DNA from: Ascarosepion bandense
Lineage: Eukaryota > Mollusca > Cephalopoda > Sepiida > Sepiidae
NCBI GenBank assembly: GCA_037127315.1
Contig: JBBBDQ010000403.1
Span: forward strand, 2,328,001 to 2,392,000
DNA: 64,000 bases
Direction of reading: 5' to 3'
Shown here: one piece after another, positions 63,400-64,000 of the stretch
Layout: every line of letters begins with the position of its first letter
How positions within the stretch are numbered: the stretch's first letter is position 1
Made by a program: the position numbers and the translations under genes
The notes under the pieces: generated by a model
What the model saw: the letters and a program-made list of their open reading frames with translations, nothing else
Databases searched by the model: none
What the model was told of the DNA's origin: nothing

Positions 63400-63960
63400 C
63401 TTCACAAATTCTTTGTGGTAAAAATCTTGTCTTTATGGTCAGAGACTTAAACGTTTTTGCGTAGATTCTATTTTCTTCCTTTCCTGCTACTACGAGTAGA
63501 GTTTTCATGTCTATTTCCTTTCCTACACCAATAGCGATCATTGTTACTTTCGAGTCTTGTAATCTCTTCGCCGCTATTAGATCTTCTCTCAACATCCCGT
63601 ACAACACGTCGGTGACATAAATGATTACTTTTGGGACGTTAGATCTGGCTCCGAATGACTTGTTATGGATATTTTCATCCAAGTATTCTAGAATCTCTGG
63701 TAATTCGCCACTGCCTTCTATGTACTTGAGTTTAGAAAGTTCAGACGAAACACTTTCGAACGTTTGAGACTCACTTGAGTGGATGTCAACATTAATTTCG
63801 TCGATGTAATTAATGACGTTAATGCGAACATAATTGCCGCCTAAATGGAAGCCCGATACGACGTTTCGGACGAAAGCAATCATCTCTTTAAATCCATGTT
63901 CACCCAATTGCCAAGAGGGAGTCAACAAAAAGGTGACATCCACTGCCGCATTCTCACAAG
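63400..63960 (-). CDS. Exon 1: von Willebrand factor A (VWA) domain
   Basis: This 561-bp exon (187 codons, phase 1-1) encodes essentially a whole VWA domain, an extracellular ligand-binding fold. The acceptor is TTGTAG followed by CTTGTGAGAATG; the donor is GAAG followed by GTAAGTACG. The first strand reads VDVTFLLTPSW and a later strand IIYVTDVLYG, matching the usual DxxFLLDxSxS and VITDG positions. The MIDAS metal site is altered: the first Asp of DxSxS is Thr, the second Ser is Gln, and the GGxT region reads EGSGEL, so classical divalent-cation binding is doubtful. It ends in ICEG, leading into the EGF exon. The reading frame runs past the acceptor into the intron, but the AG and phase set the boundary at 63960. 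Confidence 0.92.
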
Positions 63961-64000
63961 CTACAACGAAAAACAAATTTATAAACTTGTTAGACAAATA

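Larger units (their letters stand above)
1187..63960 (-). other. Host gene span: VWA/EGF/VWD-C8-TIL extracellular protein (partial)
   Basis: Nine exons on the minus strand fit one transcript. Their order is VWA, EGF, VWD (two exons), C8, TIL, E/EGF-like, EGF and a second VWD. Each junction has AG before and GT after the exon, and phases match at all eight introns, which unrelated fragments would not show by chance. Intron lengths are about 5.0, 5.2, 2.2, 21.8, 6.6, 3.4, 12.5 and 3.8 kb. VWD-C8-TIL-E is the D assembly known from VWF, gel-forming mucins, zonadhesin and IgGFc-binding-like proteins, which act outside the cell in multimer or matrix formation. The first exon starts in phase 1 without a signal peptide and the last ends in mid-domain, so both termini are outside the window. 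Extra exons could be hidden in the 1-1 phase introns. Confidence 0.88.

Noticed and set aside
1..64000. CRISPR array, bacterial operon or phage island
   Set aside because: The tandem arrays have no unique spacers. Introns, SINEs and LINE tails show a eukaryotic genome.

Overview
The window looks like intronic, repeat-crowded DNA from a coleoid cephalopod, most likely an octopus. The reasons are very long introns, AT-rich sequence, dense tRNA-headed SINEs, non-LTR retrotransposon tails, Helitron-like elements, mariner/Tc1 relics and large (TATC)n, (CTTT)n and (TA)n tracts. This assignment is inference; no database was searched. There are no bacterial features.

One host gene spans the window on the minus strand. 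I located nine exons (2,222 coding bases, about 3.5% of the window). In transcription order they are: VWA (63960-63400), EGF (58382-58284), VWD first half (53064-52811), VWD second half (50604-50303), C8 (28520-28249), TIL (21628-21438), a Cys-rich E/EGF-like exon (18032-17849), EGF (5301-5194), and the first half of a second VWD (1437-1187). All eight introns have GT..AG ends and every exon-exon phase matches (1-1, 1-1, 1-0, 0-2, 2-1, 1-0, 0-1, 1-1, 1-0). The gene is therefore one large secreted or matrix protein with a full VWF/mucin-type D assembly and the start of another. Both ends lie outside the window. I give no gene symbol, since the family (mucin, zonadhesin, IgGFc-binding-like, VWF-like) cannot be settled from this part.

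Everything else is repeats. 1-2.7 kb: LINE tail, a 25-bp minisatellite touching the exon donor, SINEs. 2.7-5.2 kb: microsatellites. 5.4-17.5 kb: LINE tails, an interspersed element with an internal 30-bp minisatellite, Helitron-like ends, an LTR-like repeat, a BovB/RTE-type LINE inside another LINE, a mariner inside a second RTE copy, and a 5S rRNA-like remnant. 18-32 kb: SINE clusters, MITE-like elements with nested LINE tails, nested inverted RTE copies between inverted arms. 32-44.5 kb: Helitron-like elements, decayed mariner and Tc1 transposases, a mariner inside a MITE, a broken Ty3/Gypsy pol fragment. 44.5-50.2 kb: a 5.7-kb higher-order satellite of 94-bp units. 50.6-64 kb: old tandem repeats, SINE arrays, transposase relics and short tRNA-headed repeats.

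The most notable non-host signal is a set of short tRNA-headed repeats carrying hammerhead ribozyme motifs. The copy at 55386-55433 keeps the whole catalytic core; the one at 63277-63323 is near-intact; several others are decayed. All lie on the strand opposite to the host gene.
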